In this document: positions 25,617 through 33,676 of the stretch, in pieces
Layout of the letters: each line of letters opens with the position of its first letter
Position numbering within the stretch: position 1 is the stretch's first letter
Program-made: the position numbers and the translations under genes
The notes under the pieces: generated by a model
Told to the model about the DNA's origin: nothing
What the model saw: the letters and a program-made list of their open reading frames with translations, nothing else
The model's database searches: none
From: Anaerolineae bacterium
Lineage (GTDB): Bacteria; Chloroflexota; Anaerolineae; 4572-78; J111
DNA: 64,000 nucleotides
NCBI GenBank assembly: GCA_023151115.1
Contig: JAKLJP010000017.1
Span: 101,770 to 165,769 of the forward strand
Direction of reading: 5' to 3'

Positions 25617-26087
25617 ATGGAACTGAGTTTTCAAAAGAGTCGCGCCGAAAATGCTGCTGCTACCGGCGATACCCTGCTGCACCAGTTGGCTGTTTTGTTG
25701 GTTGGAACTCTTTTCGGCATCGTGCTGGTCAAATCAGAAGTGGTGTCGTGGTTTCGCATCCAGAAGATGTTTCGCTTTGAAGAGGCGCATATGTATCTGG
25801 TCATCGCTTCGGCGGTGATGGTGGGCGCTCTGTCCATCTATCTCATCAGGAAATTCCAGCTAAAGACGGTTGACCAACGGGAGATTCAGATTGAAACCAA
25901 GCCCTTCCAAAAAGGGATGATTATCGGCGGCGCCATTTTTGGCATGGGCTGGGCCATTACCGGCGCTTGCCCCGGCCCCATCTATGCCCAGCTTGGCAGC
26001 GGCGAATATCCAGCAATTGTGACCCTGATCGCGGCCCTGGCCGGCGCGTATACTTACGCCCTGCTGCAATCCAGGCTGCCCCACTAA
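25617..26087 (+). CDS. YeeE/YedE-family half transporter, subunit 2
   Basis: A 156-residue membrane protein, the second half-transporter. It has four helices and the motif FGMGWAITGACPGPIYAQLG, in which the Cys of ACPGP is conserved in the family. It follows subunit 1 by 9 bp, with AGGAGG between, so the two are made together and most likely form a heterodimeric or higher pore for thiosulfate or other sulfane sulfur. The N-terminus (MELSFQKSRAENAAATG) is soluble. Confidence 0.9.
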   Translation: MELSFQKSRAENAAATGDTLLHQLAVLLVGTLFGIVLVKSEVVSWFRIQKMFRFEEAHMYLVIASAVMVGALSIYLIRKFQLKTVDQREIQIETKPFQKGMIIGGAIFGMGWAITGACPGPIYAQLGSGEYPAIVTLIAALAGAYTYALLQSRLPH

Positions 26088-26090
26088 TCA

Positions 26091-26121
26091 ATTTACGATT
26101 TACGATTTACGATTTGCGATT
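26091..26121. repeat. 7-bp tandem repeat (ATTTACG) between genes
   Basis: Three ATTTACG units and a variant (ATTTGCG), the complement of the AAATCGT family. It sits just after the YeeE gene pair and before direct-repeat promoter 3. Confidence 0.9.
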
Positions 26122-26167
26122 GACACCGCTAAACCCTGCTTTAATCCAAAATCTAAAATCGTTTAGT

Positions 26168-26222
26168 CCTTACACAACTCTTACTTTTTTCTTATTCGCT
26201 CTTTACACAAAAGTGGTAGGGT
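26168..26222 (+). promoter_or_regulatory. Promoter 3 with four 11-bp direct repeats
   Basis: CCTTACACAAC (26168), TCTTACTTTTT (26179), TCTTATTCGCT (26190), CTTTACACAAA (26201), then AGTGGTAGGGT with a -10-like TAGGGT at 26217-26222. The -10 is poorer than at the other two sites, suggesting strong dependence on the activator. It drives the CstB-like gene. Confidence 0.75.
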
Positions 26223-26271
26223 AGGACTAATCAATCCAGCAAATTTTTTTAGTCAGAAGGAGAAAAAAGCA

Positions 26272-27687
26272 ATGCTGCTGAGATACTTTTACGATGATAA
26301 AATAGCTCATGCTTCTTACATGGTCGGCTGCCAGGCCACCGGCGAAGCCATTATAGTTGACCCGGCCCGCGACGTTGACCCTTACTTGCAAATTGCCGAA
26401 CAAAACGGGATGAAAATTGTGGCCGCCACCGAAACCCACATTCACGCCGACTTCCTCTCCGGCAGCCGGGAATTGGCCAGGCGCACCGGGGCCAAGCTCT
26501 ACCTCTCCGACGAGGGGGATGAGAACTGGAAGTATGAATTTACGGAAAAGTTCGACTACCAACTGGTCAAGGACGGCGACATCTTCAAAGTCGGCAATAT
26601 CAAATTTGAAGTGATGCACACCCCCGGCCACACCCCGGAACACATCTCGTTCCTCGTCACGGATACGGCTGGAGCCAACCAGCCCATCGGCATTTTCACC
26701 GGCGATTTTGTCTTTGTCGGCGATATTGGCCGGCCCGACTTGCTCGAAGAAGCCGCCGGCATCAAAGGTACCGCCGAACCCGGCGCGCGCCGTATGTTCC
26801 ACTCACTCAAGCGCTTCAAAGCGTTGCCCGACCATGTTCAGGTTTGGCCGGCGCACGGTGCGGGCAGCGCCTGTGGCAAGGCCCTGGGCGCGGTACCTTC
26901 CAGTACGGTTGGTTATGAAAAGCTGTTTAACTGGGCGATGGCTTATGAGGATGAAGACCAGTTTGTAAAGGCGCTACTCTCCGGCCAGCCGGAAGCGCCT
27001 TATTACTTTGCTATGATGAAGAAACTGAATAAAGTTGACCGGAACGTGCTCGATGGACTGCCCCAACCGGCCAGATTGGGCCTGGCCGAATTACAGCAAG
27101 CTCTGGTTCAGGGCGCAGTGGTGGTTGATACCCGTTCCGCTGACGAATTTGCCGCCGGCCACATTCCCGGCACGGTTAACATCCCGGTGGATAATTCCTT
27201 CACCAATTGGGCCGGCTGGCTGTTAGGGTATGAGCAAACCTTCTATCTGCTGGGCAGCGAGGCATCTGTTCGCCAGGCGGTGCGCGACCTGATTTACATC
27301 GGCCTGGATAATATCGGCGGCTATTTTGATCCCTCTATCCTGGAAAGCTGGCCGGATGAGTTGCAAAGCTATCAAACAACGACCCCCACCGAAATTGCCG
27401 ACGAGATTCTTAAAGGCAAAGTCACTGTGTTGGATATCCGCGCCTTGAGCGAGTGGAACGAGGGGCATCTGCCTGGGGCCAAACATATCATGCTAGGTTA
27501 TCTACCCAAACGTATCACAGAAATTCCCACTGACAAGCCGGTGGTCGTCCACTGCCGCACCCAAAACCGCTCGGCTATCGGGGCGAGTGTTTTGCAAGCC
27601 AAAGGCATCCCCAACGTGGTCAAAATGGAGGCCGGTTATCAAGGTTGGGCCGCCGCCGGCCTGCCGATTGAGCGCAACGGCAAGTAA
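26272..27687 (+). CDS. CstB-like persulfide dioxygenase with two rhodanese domains
   Basis: A 471-residue cytoplasmic enzyme. Residues 1-240 are a metallo-beta-lactamase-fold persulfide dioxygenase; iron ligands aligned with ETHE1 are His56, His120 and Asp145, and the first motif is THIHADF (Phe61 where ETHE1 has a second His). Residues about 268-345 form a pseudo-rhodanese (VVVDTRSADEFAAGHIPG) lacking the catalytic Cys (YLLGSEAS). Residues about 372-471 form an active rhodanese with Cys428 (VVVHCRTQNRSA). This three-domain order is that of CstB, which converts low-molecular-weight persulfides to thiosulfate. It lies alone behind direct-repeat promoter 3 and ahead of a terminator. Confidence 0.93.
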   Translation: MLLRYFYDDKIAHASYMVGCQATGEAIIVDPARDVDPYLQIAEQNGMKIVAATETHIHADFLSGSRELARRTGAKLYLSDEGDENWKYEFTEKFDYQLVKDGDIFKVGNIKFEVMHTPGHTPEHISFLVTDTAGANQPIGIFTGDFVFVGDIGRPDLLEEAAGIKGTAEPGARRMFHSLKRFKALPDHVQVWPAHGAGSACGKALGAVPSSTVGYEKLFNWAMAYEDEDQFVKALLSGQPEAPYYFAMMKKLNKVDRNVLDGLPQPARLGLAELQQALVQGAVVVDTRSADEFAAGHIPGTVNIPVDNSFTNWAGWLLGYEQTFYLLGSEASVRQAVRDLIYIGLDNIGGYFDPSILESWPDELQSYQTTTPTEIADEILKGKVTVLDIRALSEWNEGHLPGAKHIMLGYLPKRITEIPTDKPVVVHCRTQNRSAIGASVLQAKGIPNVVKMEAGYQGWAAAGLPIERNGK

Positions 27688-27713
27688 TCCAAACAGATCA
27701 GTTTTAGAAAAGC

Positions 27714-27751
27714 GCAGCGAGGGACCGGTCAATAACCGGCCCCTCGCTTGT
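27714..27751 (+). terminator. Terminator after the CstB-like gene
   Basis: AGCGAGGGACCGGT pairs with ACCGGCCCCTCGCT across CAATA, with one mismatch, followed by TTGTTAA. It closes the sulfur island. Confidence 0.7.
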
Positions 27752-27846
27752 TAAGTACCTATCCGAAAACCCGTAGGTTGGCATCCCTATGCCAGCCGAT
27801 GACACATCCTATGCGTCATCTACAGAGGTTTTCGGATAGGTACTTA
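27752..27846. repeat. 20-bp perfect inverted repeat enclosing further palindromes
   Basis: TAAGTACCTATCCGAAAACC (27752-27771) and its exact complement (27827-27846) enclose two smaller stems (TTGGCA/TGCCAG and GATGAC/GTCATC). It looks like an intact mobile palindromic element. No open reading frame lies inside. Confidence 0.85.
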
Positions 27847-27981
27847 GTGGATGGGGTGAGAGTAACAAATAAGCCAAGCTACGCCTTTTCCCGTTCGACT
27901 GTATTCTTCAAGTCGGCAATCATCGTCAGGGTGACGTTCTCGTCCCCCTTTAACCGAAACGATTATCTTCTTGGCCGGTCC

Positions 27982-28635
27982 TCACGCCGCCTTTGTTTCC
28001 AGTTGTAGCACGGCTTCGCGGACGGCGTTGGCGGCGGCCTGCCAACTGGCCCGGTTCTTCAAATCGGCTTGCAGATGGAGGGGGGGGCCAAAACAAACAT
28101 GGACGGTGCGCGGGCGAGGGAGGGCGGCCCCTTTGGGCATGGCTTGAGCGGTGCCAATTAAGCGCATGGGGATGACCGGAATATCGGGAAACAGGGCAAT
28201 CAGCCGGCCAATGCCGCGCCGGAAGGGGCCAATTTTGCCGGTCTGGCTACGCGTGCCTTCGGGGTAAATTACCACGCCGTAGCCTTCATCCAGCGCCCGG
28301 ATGACGTGGCGCAGCGGGTCTTCCCCCTTGACCGTCTCCCGATCTACCGGGATAGCGTTGAACAGGATACGGGCCGTGCTTTGCTGCCAGCCGCCTTCAA
28401 AAAAGTAATCTCGGGCGGCAGCGGCAACCACTCGCTGGCGCAGCGGTGATGGCAGCGTGCTAAAAATAATAGCGGTGTCGGCATGGCTGGCATGGTTGGC
28501 CGTCAGCAGAAAAGCGCCCTCGAGCGGAATATGGTGTGCACCGCTGATGTGGGGCCGGAAATAGAGCCGAATGTAGGTAAAAAAGAGTTTGCGGATGATT
28601 TCGGTGAAGGGGTAATGACTGGCATAGAGACTCAT
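27982..28635 (-). CDS. 1-acyl-glycerol-3-phosphate acyltransferase (PlsC-like)
   Basis: A 217-residue lysophospholipid acyltransferase of membrane lipid synthesis. The catalytic HX4D motif is NHASHADT, and the glycerol-phosphate-binding motif is YPEGTRSQTG. Other blocks (PFRRGIGRLIALFPDIPVIP) are normal. The start follows GGGAGG. It is 15 bp downstream of the FGGY kinase on the same strand, so the two may be cotranscribed without a functional link. Confidence 0.92.
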   Translation of the reverse strand: MSLYASHYPFTEIIRKLFFTYIRLYFRPHISGAHHIPLEGAFLLTANHASHADTAIIFSTLPSPLRQRVVAAAARDYFFEGGWQQSTARILFNAIPVDRETVKGEDPLRHVIRALDEGYGVVIYPEGTRSQTGKIGPFRRGIGRLIALFPDIPVIPMRLIGTAQAMPKGAALPRPRTVHVCFGPPLHLQADLKNRASWQAAANAVREAVLQLETKAA

Positions 28636-28650
28636 CTTCCATCCTCCCTT

Positions 28651-30195
28651 TCAGTTATTTTTTAAACGAGCCAGCCAGTGAAAATCTTTCCGCAGGCGGG
28701 GGTAGAGCTGGGTAAAGCGAGCATACATTTCACTGTACTGAACCTGACGGCTAGGGTTGGGGGGAGTGACCGGGCCGTAACGCACAGTTTGCCGGCAGGC
28801 GGTGGGCAGGTCAGGGTATAGCCCCGCGCCCACGCCGGCCAGCAGCGCCGCCCCCACACCGGCTTGTTCACTCAGTAGGGATTGCTGCAAGGGCAGGCCA
28901 AACACATCGGCCTGGATTTGCCGCCAGACTTCGCTTTCCGCGCCGCCGCCGCCGGCAATGACCCGCTCGACCGGCCCGCCCAGGCTCAAGCTGATTTCCA
29001 GGGTTTGGCGCAGGGCAAAGGCGACCCCTTCCATCACCGCCCGCGCCAGGTGGCCGCGAGTGTGGTACGCGCTCAGGCCGATAAAGCCCCCTCGCGCCAG
29101 GGGATCCATGTGTGGAGTACGCTCGCCGGAGAGATAGGGCAGAAAGATCAAGCCATCCGCGCCGGGGGGAACGGCGGCAGCCTCGGCGCTCAAGAGGGGG
29201 TAGGCATCGGCGGCCTGGGCCAGGCCGGTCACATGGCGCAGCCAGCGCAGCGACAGCCCGGCCGATAGAATTGCCCCCAGCACATACCACATCTGGGGCA
29301 CGGCGTGGTTAAAAACGTGCAGACGAGGGTCTGAGGGAACTGAGGGGGATAAGTTTTCTTTAGTTCCCTTAGTTTCTTTAGCCGGCTGGAGCGGCACAAA
29401 CACCTGGCCTCCACTGCCGGTGGTGACAGCCGCCAGGCCAGGGGCGACCAAACCGTTGCCGATAGCCTGGGCCGGCTGGTCGGCGCAGCCGGCAACAACC
29501 GGGATGCCGGCGGACAGGCCCAATTTGGCGGCAGCCTGGCGGGTAAGCTGTCCGGCTACGGCAGTTGAGGCCAGAACCGGCGGAAAAAGGGTTTCGGGCA
29601 GGCCAACCCCGGCCAGAATTTCCGTGGCCCATCTCTGGCGGCTGATGTCAAAGACGCCGGTGCTGGCGGCGTCGCTGACCTCGGTGGCGATTTCGCCGGT
29701 CAAGCGCAGGCGGACGTAATCTTTGGGCAGGATGACCTGGTGAGTATGGGCCAACAGCGCCGGCTCGTGTTCGGCCAGCCAGACCAACGTCGCCCCCTGA
29801 AAGCCGACAGCCGGCAAAGTGCCGGCTACGGCGGCGTAGCGTTCCGGCCCCAGGGCAGCAGTCAGTTTGGCGCAGGCAGCGGCGCTACGCTGGTCTGCCC
29901 AAATAATGGCGGGGTGTAGTGGCACGCCCGCCCGATCCAGCAGTACTGTGCCGTGCATTTGGCCGCTGAAACTGATCGCCGCTACATCGCTGCGTCCGGC
30001 CTGTTCCGTGGCCCGGCGCACAATGGCAATTGTCGCCTGCCACCAATCCTCCGGGTTCTGCTCAGCCCGGTCTGGGGCCGGTTTATGCAAAGGATATTCC
30101 TGGCCGGCGGCTGCCACCGTTTGGCCGGTTTCCGGGTCAAACAAAACTGCCTTGGCGCTTGATGTGCCAATGTCAATACCGAGGAGGAGGGGCAT
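28651..30195 (-). CDS. xylB: Xylulokinase-like FGGY carbohydrate kinase
   Basis: A 514-residue ATP-dependent sugar kinase. The N-terminal phosphate loop is GIDIGTSSAKAVLFD; substrate loops SFSGQMHGTVLLD and IIWADQRS match xylulokinases. The C-terminal FGGY signature region is ERVIAGGGGAESEVWRQI. Residues about 265-285 hold a Lys/Thr/Ser-rich insertion (KETKGTKENLSPSVPSDP) that looks repeat-derived. XylB would phosphorylate D-xylulose for the pentose phosphate pathway. The nearby aldo/keto reductase and Gfo/Idh/MocA genes fit sugar or polyol catabolism. Substrate assignment is by similarity only. Confidence 0.82.
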   Translation of the reverse strand: MPLLLGIDIGTSSAKAVLFDPETGQTVAAAGQEYPLHKPAPDRAEQNPEDWWQATIAIVRRATEQAGRSDVAAISFSGQMHGTVLLDRAGVPLHPAIIWADQRSAAACAKLTAALGPERYAAVAGTLPAVGFQGATLVWLAEHEPALLAHTHQVILPKDYVRLRLTGEIATEVSDAASTGVFDISRQRWATEILAGVGLPETLFPPVLASTAVAGQLTRQAAAKLGLSAGIPVVAGCADQPAQAIGNGLVAPGLAAVTTGSGGQVFVPLQPAKETKGTKENLSPSVPSDPRLHVFNHAVPQMWYVLGAILSAGLSLRWLRHVTGLAQAADAYPLLSAEAAAVPPGADGLIFLPYLSGERTPHMDPLARGGFIGLSAYHTRGHLARAVMEGVAFALRQTLEISLSLGGPVERVIAGGGGAESEVWRQIQADVFGLPLQQSLLSEQAGVGAALLAGVGAGLYPDLPTACRQTVRYGPVTPPNPSRQVQYSEMYARFTQLYPRLRKDFHWLARLKNN

Positions 30196-30276
30196 GGTTG
30201 TCTGCCTTTGTAAAAGCTATGTGGTACGTGTTGCGTCTTGCGTAATGATTAACGGAAGACGCAACACGCAACACGA

Positions 30277-31368
30277 TTACCCATTCTTCCGTTCAAACTC
30301 GCGCATAAAGTCCACCAGCGCCTGCACCCCTGCCAGGGGCATGGCGTTATAGATAGAGGCCCGCAGGCCACCAACAGAGCGATGGCCTTTCAGTCCGCTG
30401 AGGCCGGCGGCTTCGGCTTCTTTGGCAAATTTCTTTTCCAGCTCTTCGTTGTTGCCCTGGATGCGGAAATTGACATTCATATAAGAGCGGTCTTGTTTTT
30501 CCACCGTGCCGGTGTAGAACTCGGTTGCATCAATGGCGCTATACAACAATTTGGCTTTAGCCTCGTTGCGCTCCTCGATGGCGACCACGCCTCCTTCGGC
30601 CTCAATCCAATCCATCACCAAGCCAATCATATAAATGCCAAACGTGGGCGGTGTATTGTAGAGCGAGTTGTTTTTGATGTGGGTGGCGTATTTGAGCATG
30701 GTCGGTGTGCTGGCCGGGGCGCGCTCGGCCAACTCTTTACGCATAACCACTAGGGTAACACCGGCCGGGCCGATATTTTTTTGCGCTCCGGCGAAAATCA
30801 GGCCAAATTTAGACACATCCACCGGCCGGGACAGGATATCGGACGACATATCGGCTACCAGGGGAACCTCACCTGTATCGGGAAAGCTGCGCCACTGGGT
30901 GCCAAAGATGGTGTTATTGGAGCAAATATGAACATAGGAGGCGTCGGGATTGAACTCAATTTCGTCGGGCCGGGGTAGCCGCCGGAACTTCTCAGCCTCG
31001 GTTGAGGCGGCCAGGCGACATTCGGCTACTTTTTTGATTTCCTCAATTGCTTTCTCAGTCCATGCACCGGTGTGGAGCACATCAATGGGCCGGCCGAGGA
31101 GATACAAATTCATCGGAACCATCGAAAATTGCAAGCTGGCCCCGCCTTGCAAAAAGAGTACCGCGTAATCGTCAGGGATGCCCATCGTCTGGCGCAGGCC
31201 ACGCTCGGTCCGGGCCAAAATCCCCTCAAATTCCGGCGAGCGATGGCTCATCTCCATCACCGACATACCGGAATCCTGAAAATTAAGCATCTCGTCGCGG
31301 GCACGCTCCAAAACTGGTTCGGGCATCACCGCCGGCCCGGCGCTGAAATTAAAAATCCGGTCAGACAT
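30277..31368 (-). CDS. serC: Phosphoserine aminotransferase
   Basis: A 363-residue PLP enzyme making 3-phosphoserine for serine (and pyridoxine) synthesis. It opens MSDRIFNFSAGPAVMPEPVL, characteristic of SerC. The PLP lysine is in FGLIFAGAQKNIGPAGVTLV, and the end is KGHRSVGGLRASIYNAMPLAGV. ATG at 31368 follows GAGGAG; the longer upstream reading frame lies in a repeat hairpin and is rejected. It is a single gene with its own leader. Confidence 0.95.
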   Translation of the reverse strand: MSDRIFNFSAGPAVMPEPVLERARDEMLNFQDSGMSVMEMSHRSPEFEGILARTERGLRQTMGIPDDYAVLFLQGGASLQFSMVPMNLYLLGRPIDVLHTGAWTEKAIEEIKKVAECRLAASTEAEKFRRLPRPDEIEFNPDASYVHICSNNTIFGTQWRSFPDTGEVPLVADMSSDILSRPVDVSKFGLIFAGAQKNIGPAGVTLVVMRKELAERAPASTPTMLKYATHIKNNSLYNTPPTFGIYMIGLVMDWIEAEGGVVAIEERNEAKAKLLYSAIDATEFYTGTVEKQDRSYMNVNFRIQGNNEELEKKFAKEAEAAGLSGLKGHRSVGGLRASIYNAMPLAGVQALVDFMREFERKNG

Positions 31369-31713
31369 AATAATCTCCTCAAAAAAGATGCGATGGCTCG
31401 TGAGGCGAGGACGCGAGGAGATGAGCACTTCGCGTCCTCGCCTCACGCCTCATTATACCGCAGCCAAGCGTAAAACGTAAAAAGCGAAGCCGGGGGACTT
31501 TTAGAGATACCGAATTTTGCCAAAATAAGGGGCTTATGGGAAGATAGGCAGTGTGAAAGGTTGGAAGATTAACAATCTCCGTGTGAGTTCAGGAACCTGA
31601 GTCATACCACCAACAATGAAAATCTTTTGCCGGTGATGACCGGAGACCGAGGACCGATGATCTGGTATTTGTCACTGGTCCCCGGTCGTATATACAGAGG
31701 AGGACATTAAATC
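31369..31713. other. Divergent spacer between serC and thuA-like gene, with hairpin repeat
   Basis: An 18-bp perfect stem (CGTGAGGCGAGGACGCGA, 31399-31416, with its complement at 31430-31447) lies in the serC leader. Related CGAGGACGCGAGG repeats are near 2420-2465 and 25033-25105. The rest has short tandem repeats and no gene. Confidence 0.7.
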
Positions 31714-32439
31714 ATGACAAACAGACCCCGTGTTACGGTCTGGAATGAGTACCGACACGAAAAACACAATGCTGTTGTTGCCAAAATCTATCCCGATGGG
31801 ATTCATCAACAGATTGCCCGTCACCTGCAAGGGGAGGGGTTCACCGTTCAGACCGCTACCCTCGATGAGCCGGAACATGGCTTAACCCAGGAGGTTCTCA
31901 ATCAAACCGATGTGTTGATCTGGTGGGGGCATATGGCTCACCAGGAAGTGACCGACACGGTGGTAGAGCGGGTCCGCCAGCGAGTCTGGCAGGGAATGGG
32001 CTTGATTGTGCTGCACTCCGGCCATTTTTCTAAAATTTTCAAAGCGTTGATGGGCACGTCGTGTGACCTGAAGTGGCGCGAGCTGGGCGAAAAGGAGCGG
32101 ATTTGGGTGGTCGAACCGGGCCATCCCATCGCCGCCGGGCTGCCCGAATATTTTGAAATCCCCCAGGCTGAGATGTACGGTGAGCATTTCGACATCCCCG
32201 CGCCCGATACCCTGGTCTTTATCAGTTGGTTCCAGGGCGGCGAAATTTTCCGCAGCGGCTGCTGCTTCCATCGCGGGCGGGGCAAAATCTTTTATTTCCG
32301 CCCCGGCCACGAAACCTACCCCATCTACCATCAGCCGGAGGTACTGCGGGTCATCAGTAATGCCATCCATTGGGCTGCTCCTGTCGCCGGGCCGGAGGTC
32401 AAGTTTGGCAATTTTCCGGCGCCGTTGGAGAAATTCTAA
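31714..32439 (+). CDS. ThuA-like (trehalose utilisation) protein 1
   Basis: A 241-residue protein of the ThuA family, a glutamine-amidotransferase-like fold without the catalytic Cys. Features are [11 protein letters not shown] at the start, [32 protein letters not shown] and [16 protein letters not shown]. ThuA proteins act in trehalose or related disaccharide catabolism, often beside Gfo/Idh/MocA dehydrogenases, as here. It is the first gene of a run that repeats the pair ThuA + Gfo/Idh/MocA. Confidence 0.85.
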   Translation: MTNRPRVTVWNEYRHEKHNAVVAKIYPDGIHQQIARHLQGEGFTVQTATLDEPEHGLTQEVLNQTDVLIWWGHMAHQEVTDTVVERVRQRVWQGMGLIVLHSGHFSKIFKALMGTSCDLKWRELGEKERIWVVEPGHPIAAGLPEYFEIPQAEMYGEHFDIPAPDTLVFISWFQGGEIFRSGCCFHRGRGKIFYFRPGHETYPIYHQPEVLRVISNAIHWAAPVAGPEVKFGNFPAPLEKF

Positions 32440-32628
32440 AGGAACTAAAGCGTCGTTCCAAGTAATTTTAGTAAATCACAATTTTAGAGGAGTGAGGCGC
32501 GCCCACGTGCCGAACGGAGCCGCACGTGGGCGTGCTGGCTTCTCGATTCGTGATCTACTGAATTTGAATTTTGAGAGGGAGATTGGAGATTGAGAATCTC
32601 CAATCTCCAAAAGTAAGAGGAGTTCAAT

Positions 32629-33612
32629 ATGGCCGACAACATTCGTTGGGGAATTTTGGGCACGGGGGTCATTGCCCGCAAATTTGCGCTGGGGTTAAAA
32701 GCTGCCTCCGGCGCGGAACTGGTCGCCGTCGGTTCGCGGATAGAGGCAACAGCAGACCAATTTGGCGCTGCTTTCGCTGTGCCGCACCGCCATGCCAGCT
32801 ATGAGGCGCTGGCGCATGACCCCGAAGTGGATGTCATTTATATCTCGACGCCCCACTCGCTGCATAAAGATAACACTCTGCTCTGCCTGGAGGCCGGTAA
32901 AGCTGTTTTGTGCGAAAAGCCGTTTGCCATCAACGCCGCCGAAACGGAAGCGATGATTAAGCTGGCCCGCCAAAAAAAGCTGTTTCTGATGGAAGCCATG
33001 TGGACCCGTTTTCTGCCGGCGGTGCTCAAGGTGCGACAATTGATTGCCGAAGACGCCATCGGCGAAGTGCGTATGCTCATGGCCGATTTGGGCTTTCGGG
33101 CCGAATTTGACCCCAAAAGCCGCCTGTTTAACCCGGCCCTGGGCGGCGGCGCGCTTCTCGATGTGGGCATCTATCCGGTCTCTTTTGCTTCGATGTTATT
33201 GGGGATGCCGGTCAAAGTGACCAGCCTGGCCCATCTGGGGCAGACTGGCGTGGACGAACAATCGGCCATGCTGTTGAGCTACGCCGGGGGCCAACTGGCC
33301 GTCCTGGCCGCAGCCATCAGAACCGACATCCCGTCCGAAGCCATTATTATGGGCACAAAAGGGCGCATCAGGGTCCACGCGCCCATCTACTGCCCGGTTC
33401 GTCTCACCTTATCCCGGCCTGAGCAGGGCGATGAAATTATTGATGCGCCGTTTGAAGGTAACGGCTACAACTATCAAGCCCTTGAGGTTATGAACTGCCT
33501 GCGAAATGGGTGGTTAGAGAGCGCCACCATGCCCCTGGACGAAACCCTGTCTATCATGCGCACGATGGACGAAATCCGCGCCCCGTGGGGCTTGAAATAT
33601 CCGATGGAGTGA
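32629..33612 (+). CDS. Gfo/Idh/MocA-family oxidoreductase 1
   Basis: A 327-residue NAD(P)-dependent dehydrogenase. The Rossmann motif is WGILGTGVIARKFALGL, and the catalytic block is VLCEKPFAINAAET (Lys of EKP). The remaining alpha/beta domain is complete. This family oxidises or reduces sugars, inositols or 3-keto sugars; the substrate is unknown. GAGGAG precedes the ATG. A GC-rich hairpin repeat (GCGCCCACGTGC ... GCACGTGGGCGTGC) lies in the spacer from ThuA-1 (about 32498-32534). Confidence 0.88.
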   Translation: MADNIRWGILGTGVIARKFALGLKAASGAELVAVGSRIEATADQFGAAFAVPHRHASYEALAHDPEVDVIYISTPHSLHKDNTLLCLEAGKAVLCEKPFAINAAETEAMIKLARQKKLFLMEAMWTRFLPAVLKVRQLIAEDAIGEVRMLMADLGFRAEFDPKSRLFNPALGGGALLDVGIYPVSFASMLLGMPVKVTSLAHLGQTGVDEQSAMLLSYAGGQLAVLAAAIRTDIPSEAIIMGTKGRIRVHAPIYCPVRLTLSRPEQGDEIIDAPFEGNGYNYQALEVMNCLRNGWLESATMPLDETLSIMRTMDEIRAPWGLKYPME

Positions 33613-33676
33613 AAAGTGATGCGTGATGTGTGACGCGAAGCGTTCTCACGTATCACGCATCAACAAAAGATTTATT

